Part shown: piece by piece, positions 36,598 through 48,289 of the stretch
Layout: each line of letters opens with the position of its first letter
How positions within the stretch are numbered: position 1 is the stretch's first letter
Source: Hermatobates lingyangjiaoensis
Taxonomy: Eukaryota > Arthropoda > Insecta > Hemiptera > Hermatobatidae
DNA length: 64,000 bases
Direction of reading: 5' to 3'
NCBI GenBank assembly: GCA_026182355.1
Contig: JAPFBL010000068.1
Location: 3,675,001 to 3,739,000 of the forward strand
The notes under the pieces: generated by a model
What the model saw: only the letters and a program-made list of their open reading frames with translations
The model's database searches: none
Told to the model about the DNA's origin: nothing
Translations under genes and position numbers: made by a program

Positions 36598-38999
36598 CTA
36601 CTAATTCCTGATTATCCCACAACACCATTTACTGCTTTTACTGTACTCGAAGAACGTTTTTGGCGTTGGTTAGGCTTACGACCAAAGCGAGTCTGCCTTA
36701 GAATTGTCGCAGTCCTTCCGTTGGTTATCGCAGTAACCAGCATCTGCCCATTGTCAATCTGCTGCTCTCTACAAAATTTATTTTAATGACTATTTCGATG
36801 TCAAAACTATAATCATGCCGCTCATTTGATGTAACTTAAACAGCTACATAAGAGCACATAGTACAGGGTATCCTAAACATCACTCTGCAGTTTTAAAATA
36901 TTATTAAAAATTACTCAAGAAACTGACTGTACTCATATTTTTATAACCAATAAAGGAATCATTGCAGTTTTAGTGGCTACACTTGCCACAAGGCTTCAAA
37001 GCTGTATAGACACTGAACCAAAGTTTTCTAAGAGTTGAAGAAAAGCCATTACGCTTCTCAAACTCACGCTGAGTTGAAGTTGGGGACTGGAAAACATCTT
37101 GCCAGACAGCAATTTACGAAGCTGCTCCAATGTTAACTAGCGAGCCATGGCGAAAAATTTTAAGATGGTAAAAAACTACAAGAGCTAAACCTGTCGAATG
37201 CTGACAGTCTTATACCTCTCTAACTAATACCTGAAAAGAAAAAAGAAAGTGCTTATTGACTTGGGGCATAACCTGTATTTGTCTCCTTAGAGCCTGCTCT
37301 TTATTATGGCTTCAATCTCTACTTCATATTTTTTTTTATTATTTCAAAGCCTTATTTAGGAAATTCATTTTAAGAAATACAACCTCATTGATGTCCTAGT
37401 TCACGGTTTTTTTTTCGGGATAACAACACAGTATCAACTTCAGGTTGATTTTTATTTATATAACATTTAGTTTATTATGTTTTAGGTTTATATTGAAACC
37501 TCCCAAAACAATTTTTTACTCAAGGACCACACGATTGAAAATAACACTTCTTTGACTACATAGCACGCTTTAAGCATGTTACCATGGCCACACTACATTG
37601 ACGGCAGCACTGGTGTCACCCTCACCCATTCAAGGAGACCACGCCCAGTGTTGCTTAATGTCGGTGAGTTAACAGGATCACTACTTCAACATGGCTTTGA
37701 ATGTTTATTCTGAGAAGAAATAATCAGCAGCAGCTAATATGAGCACACTCGCAATAGGCCTACAAAGGGTGTTCTACTGGATAGTACATATCTGATAAAT
37801 ATGGGAAAATTGACAAAAAGGTACTAGAGATTATTTTGTAACTAAAGAATAATCTCTTATTCTAGTAAAGCGATTAGTATACGGATCTTATTTAAGTTTT
37901 ATCATTGAGTACTTCAATAGAGATTCATGAAAAGTTTTTGAAGAGACAATAATACTTCTACAGCCTGACTTTAATGACTTGCACATTGATTTAGTGTACT
38001 TTATTGTAGGAGGAGTCTTCTGCTTGTTAAAGAAACCTTTCTTAGCCCAAAGTTATGACAAAGAGTATCAAGTAGATTTTCTAGTGTTAAATTTGAAAGT
38101 TTTAATCAAAATCATTCTATAAACTCCAAGCCAACAGGACTATTTGCTTTATATAAGAAATAAGAGAGGGTGAGAACGTTAGGGAAAAAAGCAATAAAAG
38201 CTTCTCAAGAAGAAAGGATGAAAAAAGTACAATCCCTACACGACACAATGGGGCTATTTGCGGCCGTCCAACATTTTTTCCAATTTCTATTAATGACGTT
38301 TAACTAATCTATATGTATCACAAAATCTGTGTTTTTCTTTTATTGGCTACTTTATTAATAGTATTTTAACTTAAACTTCTTGGACTATTGATTTTCTTTT
38401 CTGTTGACTGGTCTTTATATTGCATGTAGTCACTTGCGATCGAAGGTGATCAGTTCTGCCATCAACGTACAACCTGTTGAGTTAATGTAAATAATAAAAT
38501 AGTAACAGTAAGTTATAGGAAAAAGAACTTATAAGTTAATTAAAATTGAAACAGAAAAGATAAAATATATAATTAAAAAAACAAAGGAAACTCAAAATAA
38601 TTATGCCAATCAATTATCAAGTTCGTGACATTATTACATAAAATAGTTTATTGCAGTCCTTTTTTTCTTAAATTGATTGCAATATTTTAATGTTCTTTAT
38701 AAATATATTTAAGGAAGTTTGCAATATAACTAATCCTCTTATTGGGCACATTTAACAAAAATATAACGCTAAGTATTTCATAATGATTTTGTTGTTATTT
38801 AACCTTTTATTTCGGTGAAAGAGAAGAACAAAGTGTTTATTATCATATGATGGTGTTAAATAAATGTTACAACATCGCAGAGAGGAGTAATAAAAGTGTT
38901 CACAATTGTAATAACAAGCTGACCCTGCGAACTTCCTACCAATCAATGTTATGTTATCTTTAGCTAAGCTTAATTAGGTAATTAATTATATATTAACAT
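36598..38999. other. Non-coding stretch
   Basis: No gene supported. A superb minus-strand acceptor near 37236 (tttcttttttcttttcag) is followed by only five open codons before a donor-like GTATAAG. Confidence 0.25.
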
Positions 39000-39035
39000 A
39001 ATAGCTAACCCGACAGACGTTGTCCTACCTTCCCT
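39000..39035 (-). mobile_element. Possible Helitron 3' end
   Basis: On the minus strand the segment aggacaacgtctgtcgggtt followed by AGCTA resembles the conserved GACGTCTGCCGGGT...CTAG-type 3' ends of some animal Helitrons. A small hairpin (TATTCAAATTCC and its complement, 39041-39067) lies on the inner side, as expected. The 5' end is not identified; the direct repeats to 39780 may be part of the body. Confidence 0.35.
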
Positions 39036-39040
39036 ATAAA

Positions 39041-39067
39041 TATTCAAATTCCAAGGGAATTTGAATA
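39041..39067. repeat. 12-bp hairpin
   Basis: tattcaaattcc, three-base loop, then its exact complement. Confidence 0.8.
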
Positions 39068-39320
39068 GAGTTATTTTACTTTTAACAATTTTATTCCTCC
39101 AACATATCATGTTAAATCATTAAAATATTTCCAATTTTATTTTAATTGGAGGTTTATTTTGATAAACCTCTAAATAACAATTGTACTTAAAAAATATCAA
39201 AGTCAATATAAACAATGTACATAAAATCAAACAAAACAGATCAGTAGAGTAAGTGAATAATTATTCGAAAACAAAATTTCAGTTCATGCAACAATGGGGA
39301 ATTTTATGCATTTTTTTATT

Positions 39321-39425
39321 GCGTAATTATGATGTCATTGATTCGAAGCTTTAATTTAATTGAAGCAATTATTAACTTGATCATTACATTATTGTTCATG
39401 ACAAAGCGTTAATCCTAGGTTAATT
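39321..39425. repeat. Direct repeat copy 1, about 105 bp
   Basis: Matches 39678-39780 at roughly four of five positions, sharing gtcattgattc, taatttaattgaagcaatta and attattgttcatg. Confidence 0.8.
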
Positions 39426-39677
39426 TTTTGACAAAATTGTTACTTGTTATATAATTATCTAATTAGTAAAATGACATTATAACTCCCTTTCTTATCAATG
39501 AAATTCACAAAAAATAATAGGTACTGAACTCACTCATATAATATACTCCTTTTAGGTAGAAAAAGTAAAAACTTGAAATGAAATGGACTACTTAACTTAC
39601 CATGATCTATTAAATGCTACTGAATTTAGACGTGCTGTCAGAATGACATATTCAATTCAGAATGAATTCAAATATTG

Positions 39678-39780
39678 CCTAATTATGAGTGTCATTGATT
39701 CATAGCTCTAATTTAATTGAAGCAATTATCAACTTGAATCACTTTATATTATTGTTCATGGCAAAGCGTGACACTTAGGT
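39678..39780. repeat. Direct repeat copy 2, about 103 bp
   Basis: Second copy of 39321-39425, in the same orientation, 250 bp downstream of the first. Confidence 0.8.
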
Positions 39781-41360
39781 TGGTAGGTAGGAAGTTACTA
39801 GCGTATTAATATATAGGGTATTTAAGTTATAGTGTTAGTATTAAGGTTATGAAATACAAAAAGGTACAATTAGTTCAGAAATAAAAAAAGAATACCTATC
39901 ATTCTGAATAAATAAATATATATAGTGAAGACAGAAAATATTATACCTTAAGAATTGAAATCAATGAAGTTTCTGATTTAGCCAATTGAAGAAGAGATTA
40001 CGAATTAATTATACAGTCTCATCTTTAGTTGACTGAACAAATCAAACTATTAACACGTTAAATCATTTGAAGCAATGCCTTTGTCGTCTTAAACTATGTT
40101 AATGCTTGGAATACATTACATTAGCCTTACTCAGCGATGACTTCAAACAGGCATAACTCTCCACTCCAGCTACATACATACAAAGAAGTTAACTTGCGCA
40201 CTTAAACAACCTATTTGCTAGCTGATTGGTCCTTAACATAGAACAAACATTTTTATTAATTATCATGGTTACAATTTTTCGTGTGGCACTTTTTATTTGA
40301 AATTACAATTACCATTTGTGATCAGTAGTAATTTTTATACTATTGTCTTTTTTAAATCTAGAATAAGAGTGAATAAAACGCTTAGGAATAACTTCTTAAT
40401 TCTTTTCTACGCGTTTCTTTAGTAATAGGAGGGTAATTTATCAAAAAGGCTTTCACAAATACTTCGCAAACATTTACCTAACGTTAAAATTTAGTTAACG
40501 ATTTAGGAACTTTTCTTGTAAAGACTTCTTCACTATAGGAACAAAAGAGGGAAAGAGATAGCATAAATGGGATAAGTTACAGGACATGGTTTACACAGAT
40601 AACAAGATTTCACAATTAACGCATAAAATAAAAATCGAAATCTACAAACCTTCTACAAACAAATTAGACTTAGACTTAATATTAACCAGAGTCAGTCAGG
40701 TCTATCAACGTTAACATCATCTAACAGATGTTTTACTTATTTCTTCCTGAATTCCTTCGTTTGACCTGACTTGAGCAGCCTTTCACTACTTTTCTTTGAT
40801 TGACACCCTTTAAAATACCTCTCTTGCTTTCCCTCTCAGTTGTTTAGGTCGCAGGGACTTAGTTCTATTTCTGTATTTCTTGTGATTTAAATATTGATTT
40901 TTATTTTACATGTTTATTGTGAACAATTGTGCTGTACTACACATAATCTAAATGAAAAGTAAAATAAAAAATATTAAAAAACTATATATGCTTCGGATAA
41001 ATTTTATTAATGAGAACGGGGCGATGGGGTAGAGAAAACGCATAGAAAAAAGGTTGTTAAAGCTAGGGCGTACTAGCTGATTAAACAAAGTTAGCAAAAA
41101 CTAAGTTTGAAACTTTTTACTAAAAAAAACTCAAATATCATTGAAATTAAATATAAAGCAGGGTTTCGAATTCCAAAGTGCGCTTAAAAAAAGTTCGTAA
41201 TAATCTGCCGAATTCAACAGACATAAAATCTCTAAGGTTAACTAACCAAATATAAACAACTAATGACTAAATATACAAAGAGTACTGTCCTATACAAATG
41301 AATAAAAGCTATCGTCTATCCCAATGTTTCCTCTCCATGTAACCTTTAGAATTAGTAACT
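39781..41360. other. Non-coding stretch
   Basis: No gene supported. A fine plus-strand acceptor (ttgctttccctctcag, near 40839) precedes frames of only 14-16 codons. Confidence 0.3.
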
Positions 41361-41363
41361 GCT

Positions 41364-42085
41364 ATTAAGATTAGAAGTAAACTTAACAGAAGAAGATGAT
41401 AATTTACTTAAAAATTTAGTCCAAATTGATACAAACGTAGAAAACAACCCAGAGTTAGACAATGAATCAGTTATAGTACATTCAGACGAAACCCCAGAAG
41501 ACATTACCACAGAAGACGATCAAACAATACACTCTAACGCAGAAGGAAATACAGTAGCAATCATTCTTATAAGAGACGAAGCAGTAAATTACGGAAAGAA
41601 TCAAGTAATAATTTCACAAGTAGAAGACAGCCCCGCGGAAGTAAAAATCGTTAAACTATTTGAAAATAAACAACGAACACTGTTGTACAGTTATCAAAAA
41701 ACAATTTCTAAAAGGATGGAATACAATTTATTAAAACATATACAGTTCCTAAAACAACATACCATTTATTCTTCGAAAATAACTACGAGCAATTTTGTAA
41801 CGTAGCACAGCAATATTTCAAAGACGCACAAATTAATCTTATCAAATGTACAAAGAAATTAATTGATGTTACGGACAAAAACGATATAACAGAACTTATA
41901 GAGTCATACCATTTAGGAAAAAGGAATCATAGAGGCTTAGATGAAACAGAAAACCAGTTAAGAAGGGGATATTATTGGCCAAATTTAAGGAAATCAGTTC
42001 AAACTTTTATTAATCAATGTAACGTTTGCTTAGTGTATAAATACGATAGACATCCATTAAATTTAGAACTCAACATTACCCCACA
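41364..42085 (+). pseudogene. pol: Errantivirus pol remnant: spacer and integrase zinc domain
   Basis: First frame (41364 to about 41690) reads an acidic spacer including NLLKNLVQIDTNVE. After a frameshift near 41695-41760 the second frame contains ESYHLGKRNHRGLDETE, then GYYWPNLR and NQCNVCL: the H-H-C-C zinc-binding N-terminal domain of a retroviral-type integrase. A further frameshift near 42090-42115 precedes the catalytic core. The zinc ligands look intact; the frame does not. Confidence 0.75.
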
Positions 42086-42119
42086 GCGTCGCGTCCATTC
42101 AAGACATTGCATATGGACA

Positions 42120-42830
42120 GTATAACACTAGACAATTACAAATTCTTAACATTAGTAGACTCATTTTCAAAATATGCACAAGCCAATAAGCTAAGAGCTG
42201 CACAAGGAATAGAAGTCGTGAACACATTAATAAAATACTTTACCCACCACAATGTATGTACCTAAAACAATAATTACTGATAACGGATTAGAAGTTAGCA
42301 ACACATTAGACAAAGAACTCTTAGAATTACATAAAGTAAATTTACATTTGACAAGTTCACAACACACCCAAAGTAACGGATTAGTAGAACTATTCCATTC
42401 AACTTTAATCGAACATATTAGAATATTAAATAATCAAAAGGAATTTAGTAAAGAAACTATTAAAGGCCAAGTATTATACGCAATCTTGGCTTATAACAAT
42501 TCCATCCACTCAGCAACAGACCTCACTCCATTCGAGATTATTACCGGACACATAGACGACACGTCAGCATTAAGCATTGACCTAGAGAAACAACTCGTAA
42601 ATGATTACATAACGAAACATCGCGACAAAGCAAAACTGATGTACAAGAAAATTAACGAAACTTTAACCAAAAACAAGGAACACAACATTTCTACTCTAAA
42701 TAAAAAACGGGAAACTACCGGAAATACCGAAAGAGGTATTTGTTGCGAACAAACAAAAACAAAGTAAGACAAAAAATAAATATAAAAAAGAAAAAGGAAA
42801 GAGATCTATTAAAGGAGATCTTCTTAGGAG
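42120..42830 (+). pseudogene. pol: Errantivirus integrase catalytic core and C-terminus
   Basis: About 42120-42240 encodes DSFSKYAQANKL, with the first catalytic Asp just before it. After a frameshift near 42245 the frame from 42252 carries the second Asp in IITDNGLEVSN and the Glu-bearing QSNGLVELFHST, i.e. the D,D-35-E arrangement. The end is basic (KQSKTKNKYKKEKGK-like after another shift near 42765), as in gypsy integrase tails. Role when intact: joining element DNA to the host chromosome. Here non-functional because of frameshifts. Confidence 0.75.
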
Positions 42831-42839
42831 ATGTCGAGA

Positions 42840-43025
42840 TCTATTAAACATATAAATTGAGAATTAAATACTGGTTCCATAGAACCACAACACTACAATA
42901 CACGCGAGCATATACACCTTAGTAATATTAAGAGGCCTCGCAAACAACCGTATAAATTCAAAACTAATGTTTCAGGTCAATCATCTTCGCTTGACAAACC
43001 CAGTACGTCAAAAACTTAACCCACA
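42840..43025 (+). other. Junction between pol and env remnants
   Basis: The beginning and middle of env are missing; only about 190 bp with no clear frame lie between the integrase tail and the env C-terminus, so most of env was deleted. Confidence 0.5.
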
Positions 43026-43439
43026 ATGTCGGAATATTACCTGTCCAAATCGGTCAAGCCAAACTTAAAGAATCATCACTACACTATTAAATATAATAGA
43101 TACTTACTACCAGGATTAAAACTGGATCTCGATAACTCCAAAATATCAAGAAACATAATTAAATTTAAAGGCCTAACGATGCCTAATTTTAAAGAACCTT
43201 TAATGTACCAAGAACATGAGACCAAGTACAACCTCCACATCCCAAGCGTATGGTCAGGAATTTTATACGTGCTATTGTTAATACTAGGACTTATCATATT
43301 CTTTTACAGAAAAAACCTAGCAGCACTGTGGAGATTAACCACACCTGTACCAGCAGCGAGATCAAACCCTTACCCCCAGAGGTCACCCTACCAGGCGGTG
43401 CTCCCTTCTAAGGACGGAGGAGTTAACTTGACAGTTTAA
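43026..43439 (+). pseudogene. env: C-terminal remnant of errantivirus env
   Basis: The frame ends with a hydrophobic membrane segment (about residues 77-94, rich in L, I and G) followed by basic FYRKN and a short Pro/Ser-rich cytoplasmic tail. It overlaps the polypurine tract and runs 19 bases into the LTR, a common gypsy arrangement. The surface part, cleavage site and fusion region are absent. No function is possible from this fragment. Confidence 0.65.
43411..43420 (+). promoter_or_regulatory. Polypurine tract of the Ty3/Gypsy element
   Basis: aggacggagg directly precedes AGTTAAC, the usual position of the plus-strand primer at the 5' edge of the 3' LTR. Confidence 0.7.
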
Positions 43440-43880
43440 GTAGTTCAAGTGGTTAAAACAAGGGCCCATCTCTGTCGTCTAGCCCACTTTCCCTTGGGAA
43501 CCCTAGACTCAGCAATGCTGAGTCGCCTAATAAACTCCATAAATAGGCGTCCGGCCCACCCTCTTCAAAGATCATTTTCAGAAGCCACCGGAGACGCTGA
43601 CACTCGTCAGTCTGCCCGAGGACCTTTGGACCACCACGATCTACCTCTGAAGCCAGCCTGTTTTCCAGTCCACCTGTTTGACAGTCAGGACCTCATACTT
43701 CACGTAGCTCATCTAAGTCTCGTTTGGCCAAAGCTCCATTTATCATTAAATGCAGACATTATTGTAATTGTAACACTCTCTATGTGGTATTTCTCTCAGA
43801 TTTCCCCGTGTTTATAAAACAATTTATTCATACGCAGTATATTTAAAATAATTATAATCTTTTAGAAATTAATAAATATT
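43421..43880 (+). repeat. 3' LTR of the Ty3/Gypsy element
   Basis: Starts agttaacttgacag. A poly(A) signal AATAAA lies at 43529-43534. The region is GC-richer than the window. The end is not certain (43852 to about 43880) because no second LTR or target duplication is available. The plus-strand ORF at 43449-43817 lies in the LTR and is judged non-coding. Confidence 0.6.
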
Positions 43881-43977
43881 TTTTTTTAAAAAAAGCCTTC
43901 CACACGACCCAAAAGATAACTTATATATATAAAAATTAAAGGGTCCAATGGACTTTACATAAAAATTATAACGAAAG

Positions 43978-44114
43978 TAACACACAGAAATACACAGATA
44001 TAACTGACTCATATTTCCACAATTGTCGTCATCAGATTCAAACAGTCCCACATGGGACCTATTGTCGATATATAGAAGTCAGTTAAGTCTGTGTCTATCT
44101 TTCTGTTACTTTCA
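43978..44114. repeat. Foldback of the AUAU hammerhead family
   Basis: Arms: aaagtaacacacagaaa with the inverse tttctgttacttt, and aactgactcatat with atatagaagtcagtt. The left arm carries an intact core on the minus strand (44010-44035); the right arm has lost the first box. Confidence 0.75.
44010..44035 (-). ncRNA. Hammerhead-ribozyme-like motif (AUAU family)
   Basis: CUGAUGA (complement of 44029-44035), stem II with ACA/UGU pairing closed by C-G, GAAA (complement of 44014-44017), then UAUG. Stem III is AUAU. The base after U is G, so cleavage may be lost. Confidence 0.5.
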
Positions 44115-44191
44115 CTATATATTTTATATATAAAGTATTTAATTATTTCATTATATATATATATATTTCCATGATATATATAATTATAAGG

Positions 44192-44411
44192 ACACAAAAC
44201 AAACCGCTTACTACGATTAACATTTCCATCAACAGTTCGCCAACAGGAGGAGATGTGAAAAGAAAATGAAGCGAGAGAGATGTCATAACCCGCCTAGTTA
44301 CGTCATACTTGAGAGATGTAAATACATCTCTCAAGCCTCATCTTCTTTTCTGATCTCCTGGTGACGAACTATTGGTCGAAACATCAATCACAGTAAATGT
44401 TTTGTCTTGTA
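44192..44411. repeat. Foldback with CUGGUGA hammerhead-like core
   Basis: The left arm (gacacaaaacaaac..., catttccatcaacagttcg) and right arm (cgaactattggtcgaaac..., atgttttgtcttg) are inverted. Right-arm core: CTGGTGA at 44358-44364 (A6 to G), GAAC...GGTC region, GAAA at 44378-44381. The interior contains a separate perfect hairpin gagagatgta/tacatctctc near 44312-44335. Confidence 0.7.
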
Positions 44412-44414
44412 CCT

Positions 44415-45677
44415 TCATGATTATAAAATCCTATTGGACTTGAATATTTGCACTTTAAAATATTCATGAATTACGGATTTATACTGGGTAAATATTTGAG
44501 TAGAAAATTGTTTTATTTATTCACATTGAGAACAGATAATGCAAACAAAGTGAATTCTTTGAGGTGGAAATGGGAACTACTAAGACAATAGAAAGAGACG
44601 GATCCATTGGAATGAATGAGGGCAAAAGGTATCCTGGAAGAGAAGCTTTGAAGTGACATAGCTTGATTAGGAGGGCAGTGAGCAAAACTCGCTCAAGTAT
44701 TCACTTGTGCTATTCCTGGCTTTGTCTTCAAACAATACGGCTTTACCAGAGCAAAGATAAAATCAACCACTAAAGTAAACCATTTGTGAATATGAGGACA
44801 GATGAATCACTTTCCATACAAGGTTAACAGGTTTTGCAATACAAACATTTATTGACTTGCTTCAAAAGACCTATCACACAGTTCGTGTATGACATGTACT
44901 TGTGTAAAAAGGAATAATTATCAAAATCAAACCTAAATTATAAAGAAATGTTACCAAGTAGGTTTTTAGTTATATTATTACGGTGTTATGTATACTGTCA
45001 TATCACATCATTTATTTCCTCGAACTATCTCACTTTAACTGGTCCTTCATCAGATGCTATAGATCTAGAATTCAGTTAAAAATTAACCATCTGTCATTAT
45101 CGCCTATCATTACTATAATAAAAATAATATTGTATAAAAACTAGAAGACCAAGTCTTGTTTGTAGAGAATGAGTTTGTTTGTCGCGATAGGATGACAAAA
45201 CTATGGTGCGGTGGAAAAACACAAGACAAAGCAGTGATAACTAGGCACATTTACTGATCTAGAACCTCACGGTGGAAAATAAATTTGTGTGACTATATAT
45301 GAAGAACAGATTTCATATCCAGCAATCCTAGGTTAAATATACACCAGAGGATTCAAACAATATTTGCTCTCAGCATTCAGTTGTTTATCTAGTTTGGAAA
45401 GGGTTGGACAAATATTGGTAAAGGTGGAATTGAGACGTGATAATGCGCAAGCGTGTTCTCATGGGAAGAGGGGACAATTGTGGATGTGTGCAGATATAAG
45501 GTCCAGAGGTGTCTGCAGAAAAATACTATCAATAAAATTAAAATTATGGGCTAAAAAAAATTATCATTATGATTAATATATTAATACATTATAACATTAA
45601 TATATGACGGTCAAAAATGACTTGACGAAGACTAGTTATTTTGGTAGGAGCTCAGGTGGCAGGTCATCCATACTTAC
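44415..45677. other. Non-coding stretch
   Basis: Probable intron. A decayed hammerhead-like box (CTGATGAAGGACC, minus) lies at 45026-45055 with the arm ctcacttt. Nothing else recognised. Confidence 0.3.
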
Positions 45678-45815
45678 CTCTTCTGCAAAGCTCAAGGATT
45701 TACTGTTTGTAAATAAGATTTCGCCTTTCTTAAGACTACCACCAACATTGTTTTGTATGCTATAGAACGTGGAGCCTTGCTCCCCGACGTTCATCACTGG
45801 TACTGTTTCATTTAC
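45678..45815 (-). CDS. Internal coding exon of an unidentified host gene
   Basis: Minus-strand exon of 138 bp, 46 codons, phase 0 to phase 0, between acceptor cagcaattatag and a near-consensus donor (AGAGAG-like GAG|GTAAGTATGG). It reads VNETVPVMNVGEQGSTF at the start and GEILFTNSKSLSFAEE at the end, with balanced composition and codon use unlike the intron around it. It has no ATG, so an ORF search for Met starts would miss it. The domain is not recognised. It may belong to the gene ending at 1543: the phases allow it through 36548-36597 and 32601-32640, but the distances are long. Confidence 0.65.
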
Positions 45816-46789
45816 CTATAATTGCTGTACGATTGTTTTATAAGGGTTACCCTAAAGACACAGGTACAACACTAAAATCACTCAGGTATATCAGACGAGG
45901 TGAGTTTTTAGTAAAGTTCTTTTAATTTTCTTTAGCAGGTGCTGTCCACTCTTTATGACTTTTGAATTTACCTGTTTATTTAACTGCATAGTAAGTTATT
46001 ATAACCTTATAACTACTATACTAGTAATCACAGAGTAGTAACTATGACTTTACACGAATGGGAATAGGAGTCAGAGAACAACAAATATCAGCACTGAACG
46101 CTCCACCAGTCCTTCTCAGTGTTAGTTTAACTTGTGGACCCTTGAGACATATCTTGATATATGTAAACCCCTGTGACTTAAAAAATCGAATTATCACAAT
46201 TACACTTTCGAAAAGGTTTTGATTGTACGTCAATAAATATCTAAAAATAAAATATTTTACGATACATTTTATAAACTGTCTTAATTAAAAAGTCTTAAAA
46301 AAAATCAAATTTGGATAGAGCGTAAAGAAGACTTATAGAGAATTTTAAAATATTGGCAGATTACGACAAACTAATGGGAACATTAGGTCTGATGTATTAT
46401 TGGTACTGTTTGGATATTCTAACAGACAGATTGATACGTTATTGATATATTCGTCGTTATGGAATAACGATATATGTATACAAATTTGGCATCGACCACA
46501 AATTACGTAATAAGGTCCCAAATAAAACTACCTTTTTTTATTTGTGGAACCCGTTTGTTATGTGGACCACGTTGAAAACCCCTGTGCTACACGATATGTG
46601 TCTGGCATTAATTACTTTTAACATCTAAGTTGATCTTAAAAGCTGTTTACAGATAAATTGTTTAATCATTTATAATTTGAGGTAATATCCTGCAATTTCA
46701 TGAGATCACATCATTTATTCTCTTTTTCAAACATCAATGATAACTGCATTCTCAATACTAGCTAGTTAATTAAGATGAAGAACTAAGAG
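45816..46789. other. Non-coding stretch with hAT-like end fragments
   Basis: Two segments near 46125-46168 and 46540-46584 both run gtggacc... to ...aacccctgtg, like decayed right ends of one hAT family. No target duplication seen. Confidence 0.3.
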
Positions 46790-46811
46790 AAAAAGAGGGC
46801 TAGTAAAAGAC

Positions 46812-46845
<34 letters not shown>

Positions 46846-46995
46846 AGAGAAAAATTAAAAGAGATAAAAGAATGCAAGTAACAGAAAAAAAGAAAAGAAA
46901 AAAAAGAGAAAATATATAGAAAGCAGATTAAAAGGAAGAGATAAGGGAGAGGAAGAAAGAGGGATTAAGATGAAAGAGAGATAGAGGGAGAAGAT
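46790..46995. repeat. Homopurine tract with GA microsatellite
   Basis: About 200 bases made almost only of G and A on the plus strand, with (GA)n at 46803-46846. It has the potential to form triplex (H-DNA). Confidence 0.85.
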
Positions 46996-48289
46996 AAGGC
47001 TAAAAAGTAAAACACGAATAGAGCATTAACATCAAAGAGAGAAGAGCATTGCAAGTAAAAAGTAAAGCCTAAACAAAAACAGTATAACATTTGAAACTCT
47101 TATATGAAGATTGTATCAAAAGTTTGATTAAACCATCTGCCTCAGTAAGAATTGAATTTCGATCTCAAGATCTAATTATTACAAATGTATACAAACAGCA
47201 CAAAGGAAAAGAAAAGCCTAAGGCTTTCAATAAAAGACACAACCTGTTAAGTCAAGGTAAACCTGCTTTCTTGGGGTTGATTAGAGTGAAAATAACCCAT
47301 GTTGTCTTTATGTAGGAAAGAGTCCAGCTGGGGTTAAAAGCATACATTTGTTCACTAATTGATTTATCAGAACGAGGAATGATTTTCTCTACCAAAATGT
47401 ATTTTTATTCTATTTTAACATATAATTTGTGTTTTCATGTCTAATAATAATTTACTTTTCATTCACCGGTGCCGTTTGCTTTTGACAGTAAATGTTTGTT
47501 ATGGAAGAGTCTCATTACAGGCTTTATTCAACATAGTCCTAAATTATACCTGACAAAAATTTATTAGAGAATGGATACTGAACGAATACATAAGATCGTA
47601 CACAATCCATACCGATAATTCAATGTTCTTTCCAAGGAACACCGAGTACAAGTTCTTCCATTTCCTACATAAAAAATCTACAGGCACGGCCAAAATTAAA
47701 ATTTGGAAAATTCAAAATTCATTAGTGCGCTATCTATATCACACACCAAACCCCCATAGAAAATGGTGAATATTTATCCATTTACAACTTTTACCAATTT
47801 AAAATTAATTGGAATGAATGTTACAAATAAATTACTGTCACAAGCACCTGCTGATATCACAACATTTGTTTTGTTTAACCTTTCTGAACTATACCAACGA
47901 AATTATAACAGTCTATTACAACAACTACTAAAAAAGATGACAACAGATTATTTCTAGGTTGAATTAATGTAAAAAGTACTCTCTAATTATATTAAAAATA
48001 TAAAAACTTATTTAATTATATTATTTTTGGAAATAAAAAAAGTGAGTATAAAATATAAATATTATTTACCCAACAATATCTTACACTGGAAATGTATGCC
48101 TGAAATGGTAGGATCACCGAAACAAATATACATACCAGTACACAAGGATTAATATCCTACATTATATATATATTTCAATTTTATTAATTCCTTTTCTCTG
48201 TTTTTACAACCTTTCCCCTCCCCTGGTACTCCACTTCAATAAACAATTTGTCAGATGTTACAATGCGATATAAACATCTCAGTCATAAC
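46996..48289. other. Non-coding stretch
   Basis: Short plus ORFs (47091-47315 and 47763-47957) have no recognised motif. Nothing supported. Confidence 0.3.

Larger units (their letters stand above)
41361..43880 (+). mobile_element. 5'-truncated errantivirus-type Ty3/Gypsy element
   Basis: Order of parts: end of pol (integrase), remnant of env, polypurine tract, 3' LTR. The homology starts abruptly near 41361 in the spacer between RNase H and integrase; gag, protease, reverse transcriptase, RNase H and the 5' LTR are absent from the window. Several frameshifts separate open segments. Possession of an env C-terminus with membrane anchor and an LTR starting AGTTAAC places it with the env-bearing gypsy group of insects and other invertebrates. 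It is dead. The right edge of the LTR is uncertain. Confidence 0.8.

Noticed and set aside
37210..37250. Micro-exon after a superb acceptor near 37236
   Set aside because: Only five open codons before a weak donor; a strong pyrimidine tract alone is not enough.
39600..39633. Minus-strand 34-bp exon with donor GTAAGT
   Set aside because: Phase would fit the chain, but it sits between the two copies of a repeat in a probable Helitron.
43449..43817. 122-codon ORF after env
   Set aside because: Lies within the LTR, which is GC-richer and open by chance.
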